Source of the DNA: Hominenteromicrobium mulieris
GTDB taxonomy: Bacteria; Bacillota; Clostridia; Oscillospirales; Acutalibacteraceae
Assembly (NCBI GenBank): GCA_021029595.1
Contig: JAJJOY010000009.1
Location: 55,246 to 119,245 of the forward strand
Reading direction: 5' to 3'
Length of the DNA stretch: 64,000 nt
Every line of letters starts with the position of its first letter. Position 1 is the stretch's first letter. The notes under the pieces are model-generated. The model was not told the DNA's origin. It searched no databases and saw only the letters and a program-made list of their open reading frames with translations. Below are positions 23,035 through 31,482 of the stretch, in pieces. The position numbers and the translations under genes were made by a program.

Positions 23035-25754
23035 GACCGATCCGTTTGGAGCTTTCGGCGTTTGGGCCGTATCTGGAGCACACCGTCATCGATTTTGAAA
23101 AGCTGAACGAAGCGGGGCTGTTCCTCATCACCGGACAGACGGGCGGCGGCAAAACGACGCTGCTCGACGCCATGAGCATCGCGCTCTTTTATAAATCGAC
23201 GGGCGGGCGGCGCACGTTTCAAGATATGCGCTGCCTTGCCGCCGTGGACAGCGACCGCACCGAGGTCGTCTATCATTTTGCGCTCGGCGAAGACGAATAT
23301 TGCTTCCGCCGCGCGCTGTACCGCCGCAAAAAGCGCGGCAGCGACGATTTTATCACCGAGGAAGAAAACGAGTGCAAGCGCCGCACGGCAGACGGCTGGG
23401 CGCTTGCCGCTTCGGGTGCGGCGCGCAATGTGACAGGCTACGCGGAAAACCTGCTTTCCCTCACCGCCGAGCAATTTTCGCAGGTCATCGTGCTGCCGCA
23501 GGGCAAATTCATGCAGCTTCTGCGCGCGAATTCTACCGAAAAAGCAGCCATTTTGAAAACGCTTTTCTCCTGCGAGCTATGGGAACGCATCGCGATGAAA
23601 TTTACGGAGCGGCAAAAAAAGCTGTACGCAAAGCGCGAAACGTGCGAGACAAAACTGAAATCGCTGCTCGAAAAGCATGGCGCGGAGACCGCCGAGGCGC
23701 TCGCCGTGCAAACGGAAGCGCTTCGATCAGAATGCGCACGGACCGAAAAAGCGCTCGCCGCCGCGAAAGAAGCACTGACGCTCGCACAAAAGCAATACAC
23801 CCGTGCACTGCAATTTGAGCAGTGCCAAAAAGCTGAGACCGATGCCGAAGCGCAGCTGAAAACCGCCGAAACGCGGGCAGCTTCCGCCAAAGCGCAGTAT
23901 ACGCGCGCCGAGCAGAACCGCGCGGGACTTACAAAGCTGACCGCCGAAAAGGACACACTTTTAAAACGAAGCGAACAGCTGCGTGCGGAGCAGGAACGCA
24001 GCCTGCAAAAGGAGCAGCTTTTAAAAGAACTGCGCGCCGAGGAGGAGCGCGAGCGCGCCGTGCAGAAGCAGGCAGAGGACGACCGCCAAAAGCTGCCGGA
24101 GGTGCTGCGGCGCATCGCGGTAGGCGAAGCATTCACCGAAAAGGCCGATGCCGCAAAAGACCGGCTCGCGTCGCTCTTACAGACGCAGACCATCTTAAGC
24201 GAACAGCTTGTCGCGCTGAAAACGCGCAGTGACGCCGCCAAAGTCGAAGCGCAGTGCAAAAAATTGTGGGGAGCTGCCGAAGACGCGGCGCGCACCGCGC
24301 GTCTGACCGTCGTGGGGCAGGATAAGCTGCTCTCGGCGGCAGAAGCCAAATGGAACCAAAACAGCGCCGCCGCGCTCGCCACTGGGCTCACGGACGGCAC
24401 GCCCTGTCCCGTTTGCGGCGCGGTGCACCACCCCGTGCTCGCCGTGCCGTGCGCAGGCGAGACGACAAAAGAAGAACTTGATGCGCTGCGCAACAAGCTT
24501 GAAGACCTGCGGCAGGAGCAAAGCCGCGCCGAGCAGACGGCCGCCGCCGCAAAAGCGCGGCACGAGGTCGCTTTCGCACAATTAAACGCCGCAAACGATG
24601 CCGCAAAAAGCATCACAGAAAGCGAAGAAGTGCTCACAGCGGCCTATACTGCGGCGCAAACGGCGCTCAACGAAGCACAAAAGCTTGCAGCGCAGGCGCC
24701 GGCCGCACACAAGAAACTTGAGACACTCAAAGCGGAACGCGAAGCGCTTATGCAGGTCGAAAGCCGCCATAACGCTGCGCTTGCCGCCTGCCGCGCCGCT
24801 TTAGAAGAAAAACGCCGCCAATTAAGCGCCATGGACGCCGTACGCGATGCGGCGCAAATCACATTGGAGATGACCGAAATACAAAAGCGCATTCGCGTGC
24901 TCGAGCAGGAGACCGCAGCGCTTGAGGAAGCGTTCCACGCCGCGGAAAACGCGCTTTCTGCCGCAAACGAGGCCGTAAAAGCTGCCGCACAGCAGATGTT
25001 CGCCGCAAAGGAAGCGAAAAATGCCCTCGGCGCAGCGCCGGAAAAGGACCTTCCGCAAAGCAAAGCGGAGCTGGACGCAAAAAGCACCGAAACGCAGACG
25101 CTTTCCGTGCAGCTTGGACGCTTTGGCTCCGACCTGCGCACCATTGCGGAAAGCGCCGCCGCCGTGCAGCAATACACGGAGGAAGCCGCCGCGCTCGACG
25201 TACAGTACAGCCGCGCAGCAAAGCTTGCGGGGTACGTGACCGGCCGCAGCAACGCCTTGCGCGTGCCGCTTTTGCAGTACGTACTCGGCATGATGCTCGA
25301 CGAGACCATCCAGAGCGCAAACCGCTTTTTCTCCGTTTTAAGCCGCGGGCGCTACGCCTTGCAGCACAAGCAGGGCAAAAGCGGCGCGGGCTACGGCGGG
25401 CTTGACATTGAGGTTTTGGACGGCATGAGCGGCACGTGCCGCTCCGTAGAGACACTTTCGGGCGGCGAGCAGTTTTTGGCATCCCTTTCCCTCGCGTTCG
25501 GGCTTTCGGACGTCGTGCAGAGCTACTCGGGCGCGGTGCGGCTTGATTCCATTTTCATCGACGAGGGCTTCGGCTCGCTCGATACCGACACGCTCGATAC
25601 CGCCATGCGTGCGCTCGAGAGTATCCGCCAAAGCGGGCGCGTCGTCGGTATCATCTCTCACGTTTCGGAACTGCAAAGCCGCATCCCGACGATGATCCGC
25701 ATTTGGAAGACCGCTTCGGGCTCCGCCGCAGCAAAAGTCATCGCGGAAGACTGA
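23031..25754 (+). CDS. sbcC: Exonuclease SbcCD subunit C (Rad50-type ATPase)
   Basis: A 907-aa SMC-like ATPase partner of SbcD. The N-terminal lobe has MRPIRLELSAFGPY and Walker A GQTGGGKTTLLD (about 36-47). Two long Ala/Glu-rich coiled coils (about 180-750) flank the zinc hook CPVCG (about 459-463), through which dimers join. The C-terminal lobe has signature LSGGEQFLASLSLAFGLS, Walker B SIFIDEGFGSLD and a D-loop. It starts at GTG 23031 inside the sbcD stop. The length is slightly below the usual 1000-1050 aa, reflecting shorter coils. The very high Ala content of the coils also opens long reading frames on the opposite strand, which I do not regard as genes. Confidence 0.95.
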   Translation: MRPIRLELSAFGPYLEHTVIDFEKLNEAGLFLITGQTGGGKTTLLDAMSIALFYKSTGGRRTFQDMRCLAAVDSDRTEVVYHFALGEDEYCFRRALYRRKKRGSDDFITEEENECKRRTADGWALAASGAARNVTGYAENLLSLTAEQFSQVIVLPQGKFMQLLRANSTEKAAILKTLFSCELWERIAMKFTERQKKLYAKRETCETKLKSLLEKHGAETAEALAVQTEALRSECARTEKALAAAKEALTLAQKQYTRALQFEQCQKAETDAEAQLKTAETRAASAKAQYTRAEQNRAGLTKLTAEKDTLLKRSEQLRAEQERSLQKEQLLKELRAEEERERAVQKQAEDDRQKLPEVLRRIAVGEAFTEKADAAKDRLASLLQTQTILSEQLVALKTRSDAAKVEAQCKKLWGAAEDAARTARLTVVGQDKLLSAAEAKWNQNSAAALATGLTDGTPCPVCGAVHHPVLAVPCAGETTKEELDALRNKLEDLRQEQSRAEQTAAAAKARHEVAFAQLNAANDAAKSITESEEVLTAAYTAAQTALNEAQKLAAQAPAAHKKLETLKAEREALMQVESRHNAALAACRAALEEKRRQLSAMDAVRDAAQITLEMTEIQKRIRVLEQETAALEEAFHAAENALSAANEAVKAAAQQMFAAKEAKNALGAAPEKDLPQSKAELDAKSTETQTLSVQLGRFGSDLRTIAESAAAVQQYTEEAAALDVQYSRAAKLAGYVTGRSNALRVPLLQYVLGMMLDETIQSANRFFSVLSRGRYALQHKQGKSGAGYGGLDIEVLDGMSGTCRSVETLSGGEQFLASLSLAFGLSDVVQSYSGAVRLDSIFIDEGFGSLDTDTLDTAMRALESIRQSGRVVGIISHVSELQSRIPTMIRIWKTASGSAAAKVIAED

Positions 25755-25791
25755 ACCGTTTTTGAACAAAATGAAAAAGCAGAAATGCAAA

Positions 25792-25820
25792 TTGCAAATC
25801 CGCCTTTATTATGCTATACT
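25792..25820 (+). promoter_or_regulatory. Sigma-A promoter of the hydratase gene
   Basis: TTGCAA, 17 bp, TATACT, about 93 bp before the start codon. Confidence 0.75.
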
Positions 25821-25877
25821 GAAAGCAACTAAGCGCAGGATTTTCTGCGCGGCCATGCAATGCTAAAAGAAAGGATC

Positions 25878-25899
25878 GCTTCCGGGCTCCTTCGGAAGC
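25878..25899 (+). promoter_or_regulatory. Leader hairpin before the hydratase
   Basis: GCTTCCG (25878-25884) pairs with CGGAAGC (25893-25899). It lies a few bases before the weak ribosome site GGTGA and could affect translation. Confidence 0.4.
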
Positions 25900-25913
25900 T
25901 TCGGTGAATGAAT

Positions 25914-28169
25914 ATGGTAAAGCTTTATGACGGCGGCGTTTACCTTGTGAACGGCACAGAGATCGTGCCGGAAGCCGCTGCACCCGAGACCTATCAAAAA
26001 GACACGGCAAAACAGGGTACCATTGCCTATTCCATTTTAAAAGCGCACAACACCGCAGAGGATATGCAGAACCTGCGCTTAAAATTTGATGCGCTCGCCT
26101 CGCACGACATCACGTTCGTCGGCATCATTCAGACGGCGCGCGCCTCCGGCATGGAGAAGTTCCCCATCCCCTACGTGCTCACAAACTGCCACAACAGCTT
26201 GTGCGCCGTGGGCGGCACCATCAACGAGGACGACCACGTGTTCGGCCTTTCCGCCGCACGCAAATACGGCGGCATTTATGTGCCGCCCCACATGGCGGTC
26301 ATTCACCAGTACATGCGCGAGGCCATGGCGGGCTGCGGCAAAATGATTCTCGGCTCCGATTCCCACACGCGCTACGGTGCGCTCGGCACCATGGCCATCG
26401 GCGAAGGCGGCGGCGAGCTCGTCAAGCAGCTGCTCGAAAACACGTACGATGTCGCGTACCCCGGCGTTGTGGCGGTGTACCTCACCGGCAAGCCGCGCCC
26501 GGGCGTGGGCCCGCAGGACATCGCGCTTGCCATCATCGGCGCGGTGTTTAAAAACGGCTACGTAAAAAACAAGGTCATGGAGTTCGTCGGCCCCGGCATC
26601 AAGAGCATGACGACCGATTACCGCAACGGCGTGGACGTCATGACGACCGAGACCACATGTCTCACCTCCGTCTGGTGCACAGACGACGACACGAAGGCGT
26701 ACCTTGCAAAGCACGGCCGCGCAGACGATTACCGCGAGTTAAAGCCGGCCGACGTGACATACTACGACGGCTTGGTTTATGTAGACCTTTCCACCGTAAA
26801 GCCGATGATCGCGCTGCCATTCCACCCGAGCAACGCGTTTGAGATTGACGAGCTGAACGCGAATCTCGGCGACATCCTGCGCGAAGTAGAAAAGGAAGCC
26901 GCGCGCTTAACGGAAGGCAAGGATATCGAATTCAGTCTGACGGATAAGATCACCTCAAAGGGTTTACAGGTGCAGCAGGGCATCATTGCGGGCTGCGCGG
27001 GCGGCACATATACGAACGTCATGGCGGCAGCGCACATCTTAAAGGGCGCGCAGTGCGGTCAGGGCGAATTCACACTGGACGTCTACCCGTCCTCACAGCC
27101 GGTGTTTATGGACCTGCTCGCAAAGGGCGCCATTTCCGACCTCATGGCGACGGGCGCCATTGTGAAGACCGCATTCTGCGGCCCGTGCTTCGGCGCAGGC
27201 GATACACCGGCGAATAACGCGCTGAGCATCCGCCACGCCACACGCAACTTCCCGAACCGCGAAGGCTCCAAGCCGGGCGCAGGCCAACTGAGCGCCGTCG
27301 CACTCATGGACGCACGTTCTATCGCGGCAACGGCGGCAAACGGCGGCATTTTGACCTCCGCCGAAAAGTACGCGGACGACTATGAGGTGCCGGAATACAA
27401 CTACGATGATTCCTCCTACCGCGCCCGCATTTACAACGGCTTCGGCAAGGCAGAGCCGGAGGATAAGCTCATCTACGGCCCGAACATCAAGGATTGGCCG
27501 GAGCAGGAGGCACTTGCGCAGAACATTCTGCTGCGCGTCTGCTCGAAGATCATGGATAAGGTCACAACGACCGACGAATTGATCCCGTCCGGCGAAACGT
27601 CTTCGTACCGCTCCAACCCACTGGGGCTTGCAGAGTTCACACTCTCCCGCCGCGACCCCGGTTACGTGCAGCGTGCAAAGGATGTCCGTGCACTCGAAAA
27701 AGCGAGACTTGCGGGTGAAGCACAAAGCGATGAAGCTCTGAAAAACGCACTCGGGAAAGTGAAAAACATCCTGCCCGACGTCGATGAAAAGACAATCGAA
27801 ATCGGCAGTGTCATTTACTGCGTGAAGCCCGGTGACGGCTCTGCGCGCGAGCAGGCGGCAAGCTGCCAGCGCGTCTTGGGCGGTCTTGCGAATATCTGCT
27901 CCGAGTACGCCACCAAGCGCTACCGCTCCAACGTGATGAACTGGGGCATGCTGCCGTTCCAGATGAAGAATGAACCCGCCTTCGAGATCGGTGATTATAT
28001 CCTCGTCCCGAACGTTTTGGACGCCATGGACGGCGATATGCAAAGCATTAAAGCGTATGTGCTCGGCGATGAAGTAAAGGAGATCGAGCTTTACATTGCC
28101 CCGATGACGGAAGACGAAAAGAAGATCGTCAAAGCCGGCTGCCTCATCAATTTTAACCGCAAGAATTAA
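25914..28169 (+). CDS. Aconitase-superfamily hydratase (YbhJ-like)
   Basis: A 751-aa protein of the aconitase/isopropylmalate dehydratase superfamily, close in length to E. coli YbhJ. The three 4Fe-4S cysteine regions are present: [10 protein letters not shown] (about 90; role as ligand uncertain), [11 protein letters not shown] (about 361) and [12 protein letters not shown] (about 422-433). [11 protein letters not shown] and [16 protein letters not shown] match substrate-handling regions. The C-terminal swivelling domain (about 590-751) includes [14 protein letters not shown]. The substrate is unknown; it is not clearly the TCA-cycle enzyme. An alternative ATG lies six bases upstream at 25908; I prefer 25914 for its spacing to GGTGA. 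It is monocistronic, with its own promoter and terminator. Confidence 0.85.
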   Translation: MVKLYDGGVYLVNGTEIVPEAAAPETYQKDTAKQGTIAYSILKAHNTAEDMQNLRLKFDALASHDITFVGIIQTARASGMEKFPIPYVLTNCHNSLCAVGGTINEDDHVFGLSAARKYGGIYVPPHMAVIHQYMREAMAGCGKMILGSDSHTRYGALGTMAIGEGGGELVKQLLENTYDVAYPGVVAVYLTGKPRPGVGPQDIALAIIGAVFKNGYVKNKVMEFVGPGIKSMTTDYRNGVDVMTTETTCLTSVWCTDDDTKAYLAKHGRADDYRELKPADVTYYDGLVYVDLSTVKPMIALPFHPSNAFEIDELNANLGDILREVEKEAARLTEGKDIEFSLTDKITSKGLQVQQGIIAGCAGGTYTNVMAAAHILKGAQCGQGEFTLDVYPSSQPVFMDLLAKGAISDLMATGAIVKTAFCGPCFGAGDTPANNALSIRHATRNFPNREGSKPGAGQLSAVALMDARSIAATAANGGILTSAEKYADDYEVPEYNYDDSSYRARIYNGFGKAEPEDKLIYGPNIKDWPEQEALAQNILLRVCSKIMDKVTTTDELIPSGETSSYRSNPLGLAEFTLSRRDPGYVQRAKDVRALEKARLAGEAQSDEALKNALGKVKNILPDVDEKTIEIGSVIYCVKPGDGSAREQAASCQRVLGGLANICSEYATKRYRSNVMNWGMLPFQMKNEPAFEIGDYILVPNVLDAMDGDMQSIKAYVLGDEVKEIELYIAPMTEDEKKIVKAGCLINFNRKN

Positions 28170-28182
28170 AGTAAAGCATAAG

Positions 28183-28219
28183 AAAACGGCGAGTCCTGTT
28201 CAGGATTTCGCCGTTTTTG
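28183..28219 (+). terminator. Terminator of the hydratase gene
   Basis: AAAACGGCGA and TCCTG pair with CAGGA and TTCGCCGTTTTT. Confidence 0.85.
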
Positions 28220-28250
28220 TATGCATTTTTCGTCTTCATAGAGAAGCGAC

Positions 28251-28444
28251 GCAAAAAGTTTTTGATCGACCTTTTTTCAAAAAGGTCGCGGGTTCTTAGG
28301 GCAGCGCCCTAAGTCGTCGTCCGCAGACGACGAAATCTATTTGCCTTCCAAAAAATCAGGACGGGAGAGGGAACAGTCCAGTGGACTATTCCCTCGTGGG
28401 AGACCCAATTAGGGGGTCTCCCAAAGGACGGCAATACGCCGCCC
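28251..28444. repeat. Intergenic hairpin mosaic, copy 1
   Basis: A run of at least six hairpins fills the convergent gap between the hydratase and the esterase: CGACCTTTTT/AAAAAGGTCG (28267-28288), CTTAGGGC/GCCCTAAG (28295-28313), GTCGTC/GACGAC (28316-28331), GAGGGAA-AGTCC/GGACT-TTCCCTC (28367-28395), TGGGAGACCC/GGGTCTCCCA (28397-28423) and GGACGGC/GCCGCCC (28426-28444, one mismatch). The first two match the element at 42503-42620, with compensated stems. Confidence 0.75.
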
Positions 28445-28475
28445 TTCTTATTATAACCGCTCGGCTTTTCTCGCC

Positions 28476-29501
28476 TTATTGCTTGCTCTTAAAAAACGCA
28501 ATAAACCGGTTCCAGTCCTCGCGGCTGAAATAGTGCAGACCGGGGCGGCGGTGATAGCCGATGCGGCCCGCGTGCAGGTTAAAATCGTAGTCTTCCGACG
28601 TTTCTTCATAGGGAAACGCCTCCTTGTCCCCCGCTGCCGCCGCATAGCAGCTCAAAAGCTCGGACGCGGGGTCTGCCCAGTCGTCGCCCGTCGCAGACGC
28701 CACGTATACATAGCGCGGCGCAATGCTCGCGAGCAGGTAGTGCTGGTCAAACGGCAGCGCGTCCGTTTTGCCGACATACTGCCCGAACGATTCGCAGAAC
28801 CAGAACGGAAACTGCCTATAAATATCGTCAAGCTGCTCGCCTTTTTTGCCGCGGAACAGCGCCGCACCGGCACAGCCGGAATCGTTCGAGTAGCCAAACG
28901 CGAAGCGGGTATCCAGCGCGGCAGTGAGCAGTGCCGTTTTGCCAAGGCGCGAATGCCCGCACACAACGGACTTTGCGCAGTCCAACCGCTCGTCGTGCTC
29001 GGCGTAATCCATGCAGCGCATCGCCGCCCACGCCCACAGTGCGATTTTACCCGCGTCATGCGGCGCGCGTTTGCCGTTCTCATACAGAACACCCGCAAGG
29101 CCGGAGGTGAAGTCGCCGTCGTCGCGCGTCACATCCTCATAGCCGAACGAAAGCACCGCAAAGCCGTTGTCGATGAGCTCCTCCGTCGGCATGTAGCGGT
29201 CCGGCACATCGCTTCTGAAGTTGATGTGGACAAAAAACGGGTGCGGCCCCTCTGCGGTCGGCACAGCCAAATGCACCGGAAACGCAAAATCTTTGCCGTT
29301 TACCACAACGCGAAACGTCAGCTTTTCCAGCGTCGCCTTGCCCGCGCAGAAATTATCCGCAACGCCGGGCTCCGCTTCCCAAACGAACGATTCCGGCGCT
29401 TTCGGCAAGCAGCCGTATTCCTCCCGCTGCAAAAGCTCCAGCATCTCCGCGCGCGATTTTAAACTCGGCACACCCCTCTTTTTCAGTTCATCCAAAAACA
29501 T
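28476..29501 (-). CDS. Alpha/beta-hydrolase esterase, CE15 glucuronoyl-esterase-like
   Basis: A 341-aa hydrolase without a signal peptide, so probably intracellular. The nucleophile region VVCGHSRLGKTALLTAALD (about 181-199) matches the G-x-S-R-x-G-K pattern of carbohydrate esterase family 15, whose members cleave methyl-glucuronate esters linking xylan to lignin. FAFGYSNDSGCAGAAL and SFGQYVGK follow, and a C-terminal His pair (GYHRRPGLHYF, about 318-328) offers the catalytic base. The start is ATG 29501 behind AAGGGGGCG. The gene stands alone and convergent with the hydratase. Acetyl-xylan or other plant-polysaccharide esters are alternative substrates. Confidence 0.78.
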   Translation of the reverse strand: MFLDELKKRGVPSLKSRAEMLELLQREEYGCLPKAPESFVWEAEPGVADNFCAGKATLEKLTFRVVVNGKDFAFPVHLAVPTAEGPHPFFVHINFRSDVPDRYMPTEELIDNGFAVLSFGYEDVTRDDGDFTSGLAGVLYENGKRAPHDAGKIALWAWAAMRCMDYAEHDERLDCAKSVVCGHSRLGKTALLTAALDTRFAFGYSNDSGCAGAALFRGKKGEQLDDIYRQFPFWFCESFGQYVGKTDALPFDQHYLLASIAPRYVYVASATGDDWADPASELLSCYAAAAGDKEAFPYEETSEDYDFNLHAGRIGYHRRPGLHYFSREDWNRFIAFFKSKQ

Positions 29502-29568
29502 ACAAACGCCCCCTTTATGCGGTTATTGTAGCCGTCCTTTTAGGCGTTTGTCAATCTTCAAAACCACC

Positions 29569-29607
29569 AAAAAAGCTGCCCTCTCTTTGTCAGAGAAGAC
29601 AGCTTCG
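29569..29607 (-). terminator. Terminator of the marR-ABC exporter operon
   Basis: On the minus strand, AAGCTGTCTTCTC pairs with GAGAGGGCAGCTT and runs into TTTTTT. Confidence 0.75.
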
Positions 29608-29625
29608 TTTTGTTTTACAGGCGTT

Positions 29626-31482
29626 TTATGCGCTTTCCTCTGCGTGCTCAAACTGACTGTTGTAGAGGTTGGCGTAGAAGCCGTTTTTTGCGAGCAATTC
29701 TTCATGCGTGCCCTGCTCCACAATGTCGCCGTCCTTCATGCAGAGGATGAGGTCAGCGTTGCGGATTGTCGAGAGGCGGTGCGCGATGATGAAGCTGGTG
29801 CGGCCGCGCATCAGGTTATCCATTGCAGTCTGGATGGAAAGCTCGGTGCGCGTATCGACGGAGCTTGTCGCTTCGTCAAGGATCATGATGCGGCTGTCAG
29901 ACAAAATCGCACGGGCGATGGTGAGCAGCTGCTTTTGTCCCTGCGAGACATTCGTCGCTTCTTCATTGAGGATCGTGTTGTAGCCGTCCGGCAGTGTGCG
30001 CACAAAGTGGTCAACCTGCGCCGCTTTTGCCGCCTGAATGACCTCCTCGTCCGTCGCGTCCAAGCGGCCGTAACGGATGTTCTCCATGATGGTGCCGCTG
30101 TAAAGCCACGTGTCCTGCAGAACCATGCCGAATTCTTTTCTGAGGTCGCCGCGGGCAAACTCCGTGATGTCCTTGCCGTCAAGGTAAATTCTGCCGGATT
30201 TTAAATCATGGAAGCGCATGAGAAGCTTTACCATAGTCGTTTTGCCTGCACCCGTCGGGCCGACAATAGCGATCTTCTGGCCCGCTTTCACATCGGCGGA
30301 GAAATCGTGGATGACAGTCTCATCGGTGTCTTCGTAACCGAAGCAAACATGGTCAAAGCGGATGTCGCCGCGGATATTGCTGTTTTCCACGGTGTATTTC
30401 GGTGTTTTTTCGACGATCTCAGGCTCATCAAGGAAATTGAAAATGCGCTCTGCCGCCGCCATGGTGCGCTGTACCTGACTTGAGATGCTTGCCATCTGGG
30501 TGATGGGCTGCGTGAAACTGCGCAGATACTGGATGAACGCCTGAATGCCGCCGATGGTCATGCTGCCGCCTGCCGCCATAGATGCGCCCAAAATGCACAC
30601 CACAACGTAGCCGAGATTGCCCACAAAGCCCATGATCGGCTGCATCAGGCCGGAGAGGAACTCCGACTTCCAGCCCGCGTTATAGAGCTTTTCGTTTTCG
30701 CACTCGAATTTCTCCATGGAGCGCGCTTCGCCGTTAAACGCCTTCACGACGACGTGCCCGCCGTACATTTCCTCCACGTGGCCGTTCACCGCGCCGAGGT
30801 ATTCCTGCTGGCCGACGAAATATTTCTGCGAGGATTTCACAATGCGTCCGACAAGCAGTAACGAAATCGGCACGATGCACAGTGCGACAAGCGTCAACTG
30901 CCAGCTGATGGAAAGCATCATAATAAGCACGCCGATGATGGAGCACACAGACGTGATAAGCTGCGTGATACTCTGGTTAAGACTCTGGCTGAGCGTATCA
31001 ACATCGTTCGTGATGCGGGAAAGCACGTCACCCTGACTCGTTTTGTGAAAATACGAGACGGGCAGGCGGTCGATCTTCTCCATAATGGCACGGCGCATGT
31101 TGTACGAGACCTTCGCCGAAACGCCGGACATCGTAAATCCCTGAATGTAGGAGAACAGCGCGCTCAACGCATACAGCCCCACAAGGAACAGTAAAACTTT
31201 CGCGATATAGCCAAAGTCAATGCCCTCCGCAGCGCCGGTGATGATGCGCATCAAGCCGGCCGTCAGCTCATCGGTCGCTTTTGCGAGGATCTTCGGGCCG
31301 ACGATCGTGAACACGGTGGAAAGCGCCGCGAAAATGACGACGATGAGTATTTTAAACTTAAACGGAGAAAGATACGAAATAAGCTTTTTAAAGCTGCCTT
31401 TGAAGTCCTTGGCTTTTTCGGTGGGCATCATGCCTCTGCCGGGCCCGTGCGGACGCGGTGCGTTTCTTTTCGGTTCGCTCAT
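29626..31482 (-). CDS. ABC exporter half-transporter (membrane + ATPase), second of a pair
   Basis: A 618-aa type IV ABC exporter subunit. A basic, Pro-rich N-terminus (about 1-25) precedes six membrane helices (about 40-335), then the ATPase with Walker A GPTGAGKTTMVKLLM (about 402), Q-loop VLQDTWLY, signature NVSQGQKQLLTIARA, Walker B IMILDEATSSVD and a switch His in FIIAHRLST. The start is ATG 31482 after AAAGGAGGAATTGGC, overlapping the stop of the first half-transporter by four bases. The consensus sites here are intact, as usual for the catalytically full half of heterodimeric exporters. Likely role: efflux of drugs or lipophilic compounds under MarR control. Confidence 0.92.
   Translation of the reverse strand: MSEPKRNAPRPHGPGRGMMPTEKAKDFKGSFKKLISYLSPFKFKILIVVIFAALSTVFTIVGPKILAKATDELTAGLMRIITGAAEGIDFGYIAKVLLFLVGLYALSALFSYIQGFTMSGVSAKVSYNMRRAIMEKIDRLPVSYFHKTSQGDVLSRITNDVDTLSQSLNQSITQLITSVCSIIGVLIMMLSISWQLTLVALCIVPISLLLVGRIVKSSQKYFVGQQEYLGAVNGHVEEMYGGHVVVKAFNGEARSMEKFECENEKLYNAGWKSEFLSGLMQPIMGFVGNLGYVVVCILGASMAAGGSMTIGGIQAFIQYLRSFTQPITQMASISSQVQRTMAAAERIFNFLDEPEIVEKTPKYTVENSNIRGDIRFDHVCFGYEDTDETVIHDFSADVKAGQKIAIVGPTGAGKTTMVKLLMRFHDLKSGRIYLDGKDITEFARGDLRKEFGMVLQDTWLYSGTIMENIRYGRLDATDEEVIQAAKAAQVDHFVRTLPDGYNTILNEEATNVSQGQKQLLTIARAILSDSRIMILDEATSSVDTRTELSIQTAMDNLMRGRTSFIIAHRLSTIRNADLILCMKDGDIVEQGTHEELLAKNGFYANLYNSQFEHAEESA

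Noticed and set aside
23438..24637. A long Ser/Ala/Cys-rich frame opposite sbcC
   Set aside because: It mirrors the Ala/Glu coiled-coil codons of SbcC and has no features of its own.
25914..28169. Assignment of the hydratase as the TCA-cycle aconitase
   Set aside because: The length and motif context fit the YbhJ-like branch better, and no citrate synthase or isocitrate dehydrogenase gene is adjacent.
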